NCBI GenBank assembly: GCA_030612185.1
Contig: JAUWOI010000058.1
Span: 1 to 13,803 of the forward strand
From: Anaerolineae bacterium
Lineage (GTDB): Bacteria > Chloroflexota > Anaerolineae > B4-G1
Length of the DNA stretch: 13,803 bases
Direction: 5' to 3'
Positions 5,568 to 12,549 of the stretch are shown here, in pieces (the stretch's first letter is position 1; every line of letters starts with the position of its first letter). Under the pieces are notes generated by a model that was not told the DNA's origin, ran no database searches, and worked only from the letters and a program-made list of their open reading frames with translations. The position numbers were made by a program, and so were the translations under genes.

Positions 5568-6926
5568 ATGAATTACATAGAGACTATCGCTTATCTTTAC
5601 AGCCTCGTGGACTACGAAAAGACGCGCATTGAGCGCTATACACCCGAGACGCTTGATCTTTCACGAGTCGAGCGACTGCTGGCGGCTGTGGGCAACCCAC
5701 ACACTCGCTTCCCAACGGTGCACGTAGCCGGTACAAAGGGCAAAGGCTCTACAGCGGCAATGAGTGAGGCCTGCTTGCGGGCCGCCGGTTACCATACCGG
5801 CTTCTACACCTCGCCTCACATGCACACCTTCCGCGAGCGCATTCAGGTGGATAGGCGGAAGATCGCGCAGGAGGAAGTCGTCGCGCTGGTAGAGGAAGTC
5901 CGCCCGTTGATTGAACGCACGCCCGGCGTGACCTACTTCGAGGCCATCACCGCCATCGGCTTTCTCCACTTCGCCCGCTCCAAGGTGGAAGTTGCCGTCG
6001 TCGAAGTGGGGCTGGGCGGCCGGCTTGATGCCACCAACGTCTTGACGCCTGAGGTGTCGGTCATTACCTCACTTAGCCTGGACCACACCGACCTGCTGGG
6101 CAACACGCTGGCCGAGATCGCGCGCGAGAAAGCGGGTATCATCAAGCCGGGCATTCCGGCTGTGAGCGCGCCGCAGCGGGCCGAGGCGATCAAAGTGCTC
6201 GAAGCGGTCAGCCAGGAACGAGGATCATCCCTCACGGAGGTTGGCCGCGACTGGGATTATGACTCTGGCTCCGCAGACCTGGACGGCCAGGCTTTCACCG
6301 CCCGGCGTATTACTGGCGGCGGTTCGGAACTAGATGGGGAATACTGGATCCCCCTGTTGGGTCGCCACCAACTGGAGAATGCTACCAACGCCATTGCTGC
6401 ACTTGATATTATGCACCAGCGAGGCTTCCACATCCCCATTGAGGCTGTGCACGAAGGGTTACGCAGCGTCTGCTGGCCGGGGCGGCTGGAGATCCTCAGC
6501 CGCAAACCATTGGTAGTTGTAGACGGTGCGCACAATTCCTACTCGGCACAAGTGCTATGCAGAGCATTGGAAGAGTGGTTCCCTGACCAACGCTGGATGC
6601 TGGTCTTCGGCGCTTCGGCCGACAAAGACGTCGCCGGGATGTTGAAAGTGCTCCTGCCGATCAGCGAGTACACCATCGTCACCCGCTCAGATCATCCTCG
6701 GGCAGCATCGCCGGTTGAACTGGCCGACGTTGTCGCTGCGGTGGGAGGTGGGGCGGAAGTCAGCGTGAATGTGAGGAAGTCGCTCCGACGTGGGCTGGCG
6801 CTGATGAACCCAGCCAGCGGTTTGTTGGTGACCGGATCCACTCATCTCGTCGCCGATATCCACGAAGAGTGGGCGCGTTACAACGGCGCCCCGCTGCCAG
6901 ATAATGACGGAGAACTAGAAACCTGA
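5568..6926 (+). CDS. folC: Folylpolyglutamate synthase / dihydrofolate synthase FolC
   Basis: Adds glutamate to dihydropteroate and/or folates with ATP, in the cytoplasm, retaining and activating the cofactor. The 452 residues fit the family (about 420-460). Motifs in order: P-loop GTKGKGST (55-62, K59), [14 protein letters not shown] (79-92), FEA (124-126), [13 protein letters not shown] (145-157), LDHTDLLG (171-178), the carbamylated-lysine motif EKAGIIKPG (187-195, K188), HQLENA (267-272), and the C-domain VDGAHN (318-323). The start is ATG 5568-5570 because homologues begin with the [14 protein letters not shown] helix; a longer in-frame reading from 5481 would translate the repeat array. 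Only a weak GGTGGG precedes it. Its TGA overlaps the lon ATG by one base. Whether it is mono- or bifunctional cannot be told from sequence. Confidence 0.96.
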   Translation: MNYIETIAYLYSLVDYEKTRIERYTPETLDLSRVERLLAAVGNPHTRFPTVHVAGTKGKGSTAAMSEACLRAAGYHTGFYTSPHMHTFRERIQVDRRKIAQEEVVALVEEVRPLIERTPGVTYFEAITAIGFLHFARSKVEVAVVEVGLGGRLDATNVLTPEVSVITSLSLDHTDLLGNTLAEIAREKAGIIKPGIPAVSAPQRAEAIKVLEAVSQERGSSLTEVGRDWDYDSGSADLDGQAFTARRITGGGSELDGEYWIPLLGRHQLENATNAIAALDIMHQRGFHIPIEAVHEGLRSVCWPGRLEILSRKPLVVVDGAHNSYSAQVLCRALEEWFPDQRWMLVFGASADKDVAGMLKVLLPISEYTIVTRSDHPRAASPVELADVVAAVGGGAEVSVNVRKSLRRGLALMNPASGLLVTGSTHLVADIHEEWARYNGAPLPDNDGELET

Positions 6927-9403
6927 TGTGGGAAGAGAACATGATGTGGAGTAGAGTGTTTCAGAATTGGCAGTCACAAATAGGGAGGCTCCAGGGAATG
7001 CCATTCTCCCCGGACGACTTGGATTTTGATGATTTTGAGGGTGTAGAGCCTCTGTGCGAATCTCCGGACGGGGTTATAGAAGCGCCACTTCTGCCGCTGC
7101 GCGATATGGTGATGTTCCCTCGCATGGTCACGCCGCTCTTCGTCGGGCGTGATCGCTCAGTAGAGGCCATCGAGGTAGCGACCGAGCAAGGTGAACCTCT
7201 CATTACCATCGCCCAGCGAGATGCAGACGTAACAGAACCAGGCCCCGAGGACCTCTTCACCTTCGGCACCGAGGTGGACATCGGCCGTATGTTGCGTATG
7301 CCCGACGGCACCATCAGCATGTTGAGCCAGGGACTCCGACGGGTGCAAATCGTCGAATACGTCCACCTGGAACCATACATCCGCGTGCGTGCCCTGCCCA
7401 TCTACGAAGTGACCGAGAAAACCCCGCTTACCGAGGCGCTGATGCGGGCGGTGCTGGCGCTCTTTGAGAAAGCCGTGCAACTGAACCGCAACCTGCCCGA
7501 AGACGTCTACGTCTTTGCTATGAATGTAGACGAGCCAGGCTGGCTGGCCGATCTGATGGCTCAGGCACTGAACCTGGAAGTGGCTGAACGGCAGGAGGTG
7601 CTGGAGACTCTTGATCCCGCAACGCGGTTGCAGCGCGTCAGCATTCTGCTGGCCAAAGAACTGGACGTGCTCGAACTGGAGGATCACATCCACTCACAGG
7701 TACAGCGGGAGTTGGATAGAGGCCAGCGCGAGTACTTCCTGCGTGAGCAGATGAAGGTCATCCAGAGCGAGTTGGGCGAGACCGACGTCTACACCCAGGA
7801 AGTCAACGCACTGCGCGAAAGAGTCACCGAGATGGACTTGCCCGACGAGGTACGCACTCGGATCAATAAGGAACTTGACCGGCTGACGGCTATGCCGCCT
7901 ATGTCGCCCGAGACCGGCATGATCCGCACCTACCTTGACTGGCTGATCGAGTTGCCATGGTCGGAGGCCACCGAGGACAACCTGGACGTCAAGCACGTAG
8001 AAGAAGTGCTGGAATCGCGCCACTACGGGTTGCCTAAGGCCAAGGAGCGCATCCTGGAATACATCGCGGTGCGGCATCTGGCGGCCGACAAGATGCGCAG
8101 TCCGATTCTATGCTTCGTGGGCCCGCCCGGCACTGGCAAGACCTCGCTGGGGCAATCCATCGCCGGCGCACTGGGACGCAAGTTCGTCCGCGTGAGCCTG
8201 GGCGGCGTGCGGGACGAGGCGGAGATTCGGGGCCATCGCCGTACCTACATTGGTTCGCTGCCCGGTCGTATCATCCAGACTATGCGGCGGGCTGGCACGA
8301 TCAACCCCCTGTTCATGCTCGACGAGGTGGATAAGATAGGAATGGACTTCCGCGGCGACCCGGCTGCGGCCCTGCTCGAGGTGCTGGACCTCGAACAGAA
8401 TCACGCCTTCTCCGATCACTACCTCGAGGTGCCCTATGACCTCTCGAAGGTCATGTTCATCACCACGGCCAATATTCTCGGTCCCATTCCGCCGGCTCTG
8501 CAAGACCGTATGGAGGTGATTGAGTTCCCCGGCTATATTGACGAGGAGAAGTTGGAAATCGCGCGCCGTTTCCTGATCCCGCGCCAACTGGAAGAGCACG
8601 GCCTAGCAGATACTCCCATCACCTTCACCGATGGTGCGTTGCGTGGCCTCATGCGCGAATACACCTACGAGGCCGGCGTGCGTAACCTCGAGCGCGAGAT
8701 TGCTAGCATCTGTCGCAAGATTGCCCGCCTCCTGGCCGAGGGTGGCTCGCCACCACGTCGCATCAAAGCGAACATGCTCGCCCGTTACCTCGGCCCGCCA
8801 CAGTTCATCCGCAGCCTGACGGAGGAGCAGGATGGGGTCGGCATCGCCACCGGTATGGCGTGGACCGAGGCAGGGGGCGATCTGACGTTCGTAGAGGTCG
8901 CGCTAATGCCTGGCAAAGGCAACTTACTGCTGACTGGTCAGTTGGGCGAGGTGATGCAGGAATCGGCGCAGGCAGCGTTGAGTTATACCCGTTCCCGCAG
9001 CAAGGATCTCGGCATCAAACCTGACGTCTTTGAAAAAACCGACATCCACGTCCACTTGCCAGAGGGGGCGATCCCCAAGGACGGCCCATCGGCTGGCATT
9101 ACTATTGCCACAGCGCTCATCTCTGCTTTCACTGACCGTCCTGTGCGCCACGACGTGGGGATGACGGGCGAGATCACGCTGCGTGGTCGCGTATTGCCTG
9201 TCGGCGGCCTCAAGGAGAAGATGATGGCAGCCTACCGGGCTGGCCTCAAGACGGTTATCATTCCAAAGCGCAACAAGAAGGACCTCGTTGAAATCCCTCG
9301 ACGTGTGCAGCGCAGGATCAACATCATCTTGGCTGAGCGGATGGACGAGGTACTTGCGGCAGCAGTGCTGCCCCCACCTCCGTCGCGCCGGCGCCGGTCT
9401 TAG
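6926..9403 (+). CDS. lon: ATP-dependent protease Lon (endopeptidase La)
   Basis: Unfolds and degrades damaged and regulatory proteins in the cytoplasm as a hexamer. The 825 residues carry the whole LonA architecture: N-terminal LON substrate domain (about 53-250, opening at [13 protein letters not shown]), a helical linker (about 250-365, [20 protein letters not shown]), AAA+ module with Walker A GPPGTGKT (399-406), Walker B FMLDEVDK (463-470) and sensor TTAN (513-516), then the protease domain with catalytic dyad S722 (PKDGPSAG) and K765 (GGLKEK), 43 residues apart as in E. coli. Residues 1-52 are an acidic extension (DDLDFDDFE at 30-38), and the tail is [10 protein letters not shown]. The start at 6926 overlaps folC (TGATG). 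ATG 6941-6943, after GGAAGAG, is an equally possible start and would remove five residues. I see no terminator in 9404-9474. Confidence 0.98.
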   Translation: MWEENMMWSRVFQNWQSQIGRLQGMPFSPDDLDFDDFEGVEPLCESPDGVIEAPLLPLRDMVMFPRMVTPLFVGRDRSVEAIEVATEQGEPLITIAQRDADVTEPGPEDLFTFGTEVDIGRMLRMPDGTISMLSQGLRRVQIVEYVHLEPYIRVRALPIYEVTEKTPLTEALMRAVLALFEKAVQLNRNLPEDVYVFAMNVDEPGWLADLMAQALNLEVAERQEVLETLDPATRLQRVSILLAKELDVLELEDHIHSQVQRELDRGQREYFLREQMKVIQSELGETDVYTQEVNALRERVTEMDLPDEVRTRINKELDRLTAMPPMSPETGMIRTYLDWLIELPWSEATEDNLDVKHVEEVLESRHYGLPKAKERILEYIAVRHLAADKMRSPILCFVGPPGTGKTSLGQSIAGALGRKFVRVSLGGVRDEAEIRGHRRTYIGSLPGRIIQTMRRAGTINPLFMLDEVDKIGMDFRGDPAAALLEVLDLEQNHAFSDHYLEVPYDLSKVMFITTANILGPIPPALQDRMEVIEFPGYIDEEKLEIARRFLIPRQLEEHGLADTPITFTDGALRGLMREYTYEAGVRNLEREIASICRKIARLLAEGGSPPRRIKANMLARYLGPPQFIRSLTEEQDGVGIATGMAWTEAGGDLTFVEVALMPGKGNLLLTGQLGEVMQESAQAALSYTRSRSKDLGIKPDVFEKTDIHVHLPEGAIPKDGPSAGITIATALISAFTDRPVRHDVGMTGEITLRGRVLPVGGLKEKMMAAYRAGLKTVIIPKRNKKDLVEIPRRVQRRINIILAERMDEVLAAAVLPPPPSRRRRS

Positions 9404-9474
9404 GCCCCCCTGTTACCGCTCAGGCCACCCGTTCAAGTGAAAGTCCGGCTTCCTCTCGGTTGCGGGAATGCTGA

Positions 9475-9548
9475 CGCCCCCGGCGCGATTCGAACGCGCA
9501 ACCTGCGGATTCGAAGTCCGACGCTCTGTCCAATTGAGCTACGGGGGC
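9475..9548 (-). tRNA. tRNA-Arg (anticodon TCG)
   Basis: A complete 74-nt cloverleaf: acceptor GCCCCCG / CGGGGGC with discriminator G, D arm GCTC...GAGC, anticodon loop CTTCGAA giving TCG for CGN arginine codons, five-base variable loop, T arm GCGCG-TTCGAAT-CGCGC. The first anticodon-stem pair (27-43) is a T-C mismatch. CCA is not encoded. It lies 39 nt after the end of the tRNA-His gene on the same strand and is probably co-transcribed with it. Confidence 0.96.
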
Positions 9549-9587
9549 AACTAGTGTATAATTAAGGCCGGACTAAGGCGGGCCCTT

Positions 9588-9664
9588 TGGGGTGAGTGAT
9601 GGGATTCCAACCCACAATTTCCTGGGCCACAACCAGGTGCCTTAACCATTAGGCCACACCCACC
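9588..9664 (-). tRNA. tRNA-His (anticodon GTG), CCA encoded
   Basis: A cloverleaf with the histidine identity pair G-1:C73. Acceptor GTGGGTG pairs with CACTCAC (one G-T), followed by C73 and an encoded CCA. D arm GCCT...AGGC, anticodon stem CCTGG / CCAGG, loop TTGTGGC with anticodon GTG, variable loop AAATT, T arm GTGGG / CCCAT. The T loop is TTGGAAT: base 56 is G instead of the nearly universal C, so the G19-C56 contact is lost. All other fixed bases (T8, A14, G18, G19, T54, T55, A58) are present, so I call it functional. Confidence 0.92.
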
Positions 9665-9674
9665 ACGTGTATCT

Positions 9675-9703
9675 ATTTTACCACAAAGCGCACGAAGGAG
9701 CAA
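9675..9703 (-). promoter_or_regulatory. Promoter of the tRNA-His/tRNA-Arg unit
   Basis: Minus strand: -35 TTGCTC (9698-9703), 17-nt spacer ending in TGG, and -10 TAAAAT (9675-9680, five of six). The predicted start, near 9668, is only about 4 nt before G-1 of tRNA-His, which fits a short tRNA precursor. Confidence 0.65.
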
Positions 9704-9719
9704 ACAGCATAATCCCCCG

Positions 9720-10376
9720 TCATCGCTTTTCCGCCACGACCAGCATCACCTCGGTGCGCCCAACTCGCTCCCAGACGATACGCGGAACGAACCCTGCCTC
9801 CATCAGCACCGCCTCACCGCCGCCGGGGAGCGGCTCCCCCTGTCCCGTTACCTGATAAAGCCACCTGGTGAAACGAGAGAGCAAGTCGCGCCCGCTCAGA
9901 CGAGCCCAGGCGACGATGATCAGCCGCCCACCCGTCCGCCCTTCGGCGGGCTCAGGGTTGCGCAGAACGCGCGCCGCCTCGCGCAACGTGGCGGGGTCCA
10001 GGATGAACTCGGTGGGGAAGGTAGTGACGGCACTGTCGAAACACTCCTCGCAGAAAGGGAGCCCTTGTGCACGGGCCCGCACAAGAGGAACGATCCGCCC
10101 GGCTCTTTTCAACCGTCGCCGCGCCAGGTGTCCCATGTGCGGCGAAAGGTCAATTCCCGCTACCGGACCTCGTTCCGCCATCGCCACCAGCAGGTGACCA
10201 GGGCCGTGACCCAGTTCCAGTACCCGCTCCCCTCGCAGGTACGGAATCGCCGTGCGCCCCCATGCTTTCCACAGTCCCAGCGACACGGCCCATGCCACTA
10301 CGTTGTAAGTCCAGGCCAACTCGTTGTAGAGCAGGCGGAAGAAGAGTCGCAGAAAGGCCCACCACGGGCGACGCAC
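9720..10376 (-). CDS. Class I SAM-dependent methyltransferase (type 11/UbiE-like)
   Basis: Transfers a methyl group from SAM to an unknown acceptor. In the 218-residue reading: an amphipathic, aromatic N-terminal segment (about 5-40, possibly membrane-associated), motif I VLELGHGPG (52-60) for SAM, the acidic ribose contact D76 in GIDLSP (74-79), LPFCEECFDSAVTTF (106-120) as motif II, and RVLR...GGRLIIV (136-155) as motif III. Motif III is split by about eight extra residues (PEPAEGRT, 141-148) that are encoded by a palindromic repeat. The start is placed at GTG 10374-10376 because GGGAGGAGG lies just upstream. The alternative GTG at 10404-10406 has no ribosome site and falls inside a hairpin. 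It follows the two-TM protein gene on the same strand. Substrate is not predictable. Confidence 0.85.
   Translation of the reverse strand: MRRPWWAFLRLFFRLLYNELAWTYNVVAWAVSLGLWKAWGRTAIPYLRGERVLELGHGPGHLLVAMAERGPVAGIDLSPHMGHLARRRLKRAGRIVPLVRARAQGLPFCEECFDSAVTTFPTEFILDPATLREAARVLRNPEPAEGRTGGRLIIVAWARLSGRDLLSRFTRWLYQVTGQGEPLPGGGEAVLMEAGFVPRIVWERVGRTEVMLVVAEKR
9936..9957. repeat. Dispersed palindromic repeat inside the methyltransferase gene
   Basis: CCCTTCGGCGGGCTCAGGG (9939-9957), preceded by CCG so that CCGCC-CTTC-GGCGG forms a 5-bp stem. It resembles the CCCTTCGACAGGCTCAGGG-type repeat that I recall as scattered through many environmental genomes, Chloroflexota included. It encodes the extra PEPAEGRT segment. 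Repeat identity is from memory and unverified. Confidence 0.55.
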
Positions 10377-10393
10377 TACCTCCTCCCAAGCAA

Positions 10394-10425
10394 ACACCCT
10401 CACCACGCTGCCACGGCGAGGGTGT
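10394..10425 (-). terminator. Hairpin between the two-TM protein gene and the methyltransferase gene
   Basis: ACACCCTC (10418-10425 on the minus strand) pairs with GAGGGTGT (10394-10401). With G-U pairs, the inner 16 bases extend the stem to about 14 pairs, closing a GCAG loop. It lies 38 nt after the upstream stop codon and is followed by TTTG, a poor U-run. It could act as a weak terminator or attenuator, or protect the upstream mRNA. Confidence 0.5.
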
Positions 10426-10463
10426 CTATCTGCGCAATTTGTGCCAGGGTCAGGCCCGTCAAA

Positions 10464-11516
10464 CTACAAAGTGGGCGGCATGATGGGGACGTTGGTCTCA
10501 GCCATTGGCGGTGTTCCCTCCTGCCCCGGCCTGGCCCATGCCGCCAGTTCTACCGTCAGCCTTTCGAAGAAACTATCAGGTGGTAGGTTCCCCGCCCCGT
10601 ATTCTGTTTCCACAATACGCACCCGCACACGCAGCATCTTTGTCTCAAGGACTACGTCCTTCCCCACCTCGGCCAGCACTGGCTCCCCCTTGGGCGCCAA
10701 CTTGGTACGCAGCGCCTCGTCGTGGAAGGCGTAGTCCGACATCAGTACTTTAGTCACGGTGCGAATGTCATTCTTGTCGAACAGCCAGACCTCGAAAGCG
10801 GTGACTTTGTTAGGCGCGCCTACGCCGATGGTCTCCGAGATGCCCACGCCGCACTCGCCCATAAATTCGCCGCTCTCCACCTCAATGCTAAACGAGGGAT
10901 CGTAGTGATCATCCCCCAGCGTATAGGTCGTGACAAACTGAGACAGCGGTGGCCCCTCAACCCCCCAGGAGACTTGTTCAGAGGGAAGGAACCCTTCGGC
11001 TGTCCCTACCCCCCGCCCAGCCTCCTCCGGCATGGCCCGTGACCTGCGCGAACGGTTGACGAGGAGGTACACACCTCCCACGAATGTCACCACCAATAAG
11101 GCGACTCCGCAAACCATCGCCACCGGACGTAGTGTTTCCCAGAAACTCATCGTCGGCGCAGCAGGTGCGGGCTCCTCCAAGGCCTGGGCTAGGGTCTGCA
11201 GGCGGATTGCCTCCTGCCCGCCCTGCTCCTGGGCCAGCCGCTCCAGTGTCTCAGTAAGTTGGTCTTCCTTCCAGTATTCCACACCCAATTTACTGCGCGC
11301 CTCTTCCAGGTCACTGGTAGTCTCGTAGCGCTCGGCAACCCAGAGAACGTAGTGACTCTGGAAATCTGAGCGCAGGTTGCCGGGTGTGGAACTGGTCCAC
11401 TGAACCGGCCACAGCCCCCAGCCGATGACCAACCCCAGGATCAGCCCCAGCACGATCCCACCGATCAGTGCCACCAGAGTCTTGTGCTGCTGGACGAATT
11501 GCTGGATAGTATCCAT
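10464..11516 (-). CDS. Two-TM membrane protein of unknown function
   Basis: I do not recognise this 350-residue protein. It starts at ATG 11514-11516 after GGGAG with 6 nt spacing; a longer reading to 11612 would translate the promoter. Layout: TM helix 1 (about 14-37, glycine-rich GLILGLVIGWGLW), a mostly helical, charged segment (about 48-115), TM helix 2 (about 131-153), a basic RSRRSR stop-transfer (155-160), a low-complexity linker (161-190), and a compact beta-rich domain (about 190-328) with GECGVGISETIGVG (220-233) and VTAFEVWLFDKNDIRTVTK (238-256). By the positive-inside rule the loop between the helices is outside and the C-terminal domain is cytoplasmic. It has its own promoter downstream of xerC. 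A membrane-linked sensor or scaffold is possible, with no direct support. Confidence 0.88.
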   Translation of the reverse strand: MDTIQQFVQQHKTLVALIGGIVLGLILGLVIGWGLWPVQWTSSTPGNLRSDFQSHYVLWVAERYETTSDLEEARSKLGVEYWKEDQLTETLERLAQEQGGQEAIRLQTLAQALEEPAPAAPTMSFWETLRPVAMVCGVALLVVTFVGGVYLLVNRSRRSRAMPEEAGRGVGTAEGFLPSEQVSWGVEGPPLSQFVTTYTLGDDHYDPSFSIEVESGEFMGECGVGISETIGVGAPNKVTAFEVWLFDKNDIRTVTKVLMSDYAFHDEALRTKLAPKGEPVLAEVGKDVVLETKMLRVRVRIVETEYGAGNLPPDSFFERLTVELAAWARPGQEGTPPMAETNVPIMPPTL

Positions 11517-11583
11517 CTTTGTCTCCCTCTCTCTACGTATTCCGCGCATCCATTTGTCACCGCAGGGTGCTAAATGTAGGCTT

Positions 11584-11612
11584 AGTATACCACAAGCGCC
11601 GCTGGTGCACAA
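11584..11612 (-). promoter_or_regulatory. Promoter of the two-TM membrane protein gene
   Basis: Minus strand: -35 TTGTGC (11607-11612), 17-nt spacer ending in TGTGG, and -10 TATACT (11584-11589), an extended -10 form. A start near 11577 gives a leader of about 60 nt. Confidence 0.6.
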
Positions 11613-11614
11613 CT

Positions 11615-11629
11615 ACTTTACCATAAAGT
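11615..11629. repeat. Perfect inverted repeat between xerC and the next promoter
   Basis: ACTTTA-CCA-TAAAGT: six-base arms with a three-base centre, 5 nt after the xerC stop and 2 nt before the -35 of the two-TM gene promoter. It is AT-rich with no U-run, so an operator fits better than a terminator. Function is inference. Confidence 0.4.
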
Positions 11630-11634
11630 GGCGG

Positions 11635-12546
11635 CTAGGGCAAATCCGAGGCACCGGCTCGCGGATGCGCCCGTACGTAAACCTCCCGCGCCCGGCTCTG
11701 ACTGACGTGAGTATAGATTTGAGTCGTGGCGAGATTGGCGTGGCCCAATAACTCCTGCACCACGCGCAGATCAGCGCCACCATCCAGGAGATGAGTAGCA
11801 AAGGAATGGCGCAAGACGTGGGGAGAGACAGGTGTGCGAATGTCTGCCCGATCGCCGACCTTGCTCAATATCAGCGCCACCCCTCGCGCCGTCAGTCGCC
11901 CGCCTCGGTGGTTGAGCCACAGCGCGTTGGTCGGTCGCCGGCCCAGCAACTCAGGCCGCCCCGCCTTCAGATATGCCCGCACCGCATGCACCGCTGGTCG
12001 TCCCATCAGGCCGATGCGTTCTTTGCCTCCCTTGCCCATCACGCGTGCCTGGGCCTGCACCAGGTCCATGTCCGCCATGTTCAGGCCCACCAACTCGCTG
12101 ACCCGCAGGCCTGCCGCGTACAACACTTCGATGATGGCCCGGTCGCGCAGGCCCAGCGGTGTGGACGTATCGGGCGCTGCCAGTAGTGCCTTCACTTCAG
12201 CCACCGTCAGGTATTGCGGCAACCGCCTGGGAATGCGGGGGGCGCTCACCAGGCGGAAGGGATTGCGCTCCAATACGTCCTCACGCATCAGGAAGTCGCC
12301 GAAGGAGCGCAGTTCTGCCACGCGACGTGCGATACTGGCCTTAACGTAGCCGGCAGTGTCCAGTTCGGCCAGGTAACTTCGCAACAGTGAACGGTCCACT
12401 TGCTCCAGCGAACCCACCCCCTGTGCCCGGCAGTAGTTCAGAAACTGACCGATGTCGTTGCCGTAATTCTTGACCGTGCAGGGCGAAGCGTTCCGTCCCG
12501 CCTGTAAGTAGGTCAGGAATCGCTTCAGCAATCTTTCCATATCCAT
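11635..12546 (-). CDS. xerC: Site-specific tyrosine recombinase XerC/XerD
   Basis: Resolves chromosome dimers at the dif site together with a partner recombinase at cell division. The 303 residues match the family. The N-terminal SAM-like core-binding domain is 1-98 (FLTYLQAGRNASPCTVKNY); the catalytic domain starts near 112 (YLTVAEVKALL). All six active-site residues are present: R148 (AAGLRVSEL), K172 (GKGGKER), H243 and R246 (SPHVLRHSFATHLL), H269 (LGHANLATT) and nucleophile Y278 (IYTHVS). The motif spacing and lack of extra domains argue for a housekeeping Xer rather than a phage or island integrase. The start ATG is 3 nt after the topA stop, with only weak ribosome-site sequence (AGAAG), so coupling is likely. 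M3 at 12538-12540 is an alternative start. XerC versus XerD cannot be separated with certainty; XerC is preferred from the topA neighbourhood. Confidence 0.95.
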   Translation of the reverse strand: MDMERLLKRFLTYLQAGRNASPCTVKNYGNDIGQFLNYCRAQGVGSLEQVDRSLLRSYLAELDTAGYVKASIARRVAELRSFGDFLMREDVLERNPFRLVSAPRIPRRLPQYLTVAEVKALLAAPDTSTPLGLRDRAIIEVLYAAGLRVSELVGLNMADMDLVQAQARVMGKGGKERIGLMGRPAVHAVRAYLKAGRPELLGRRPTNALWLNHRGGRLTARGVALILSKVGDRADIRTPVSPHVLRHSFATHLLDGGADLRVVQELLGHANLATTQIYTHVSQSRAREVYVRAHPRAGASDLP

Positions 12547-12549
12547 CTT

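Noticed and set aside
9404..9474. Terminator for lon
   Set aside because: I could find no stem followed by a U-run in this stretch.
9534..9562. Plus-strand promoter TTGAGC-17 nt-TATAAT
   Set aside because: It is the best consensus match in the window, but its -35 is part of the tRNA-Arg D arm and only antisense tRNA and methyltransferase sequence lies downstream. It is kept as a note in case of an antisense RNA.
11635..12546. XerC-like gene as an integrase of a mobile island beside the tRNA genes
   Set aside because: It sits 2 kb from the tRNAs, in a topA operon, with housekeeping Xer length and no att repeats, excisionase or cargo genes.
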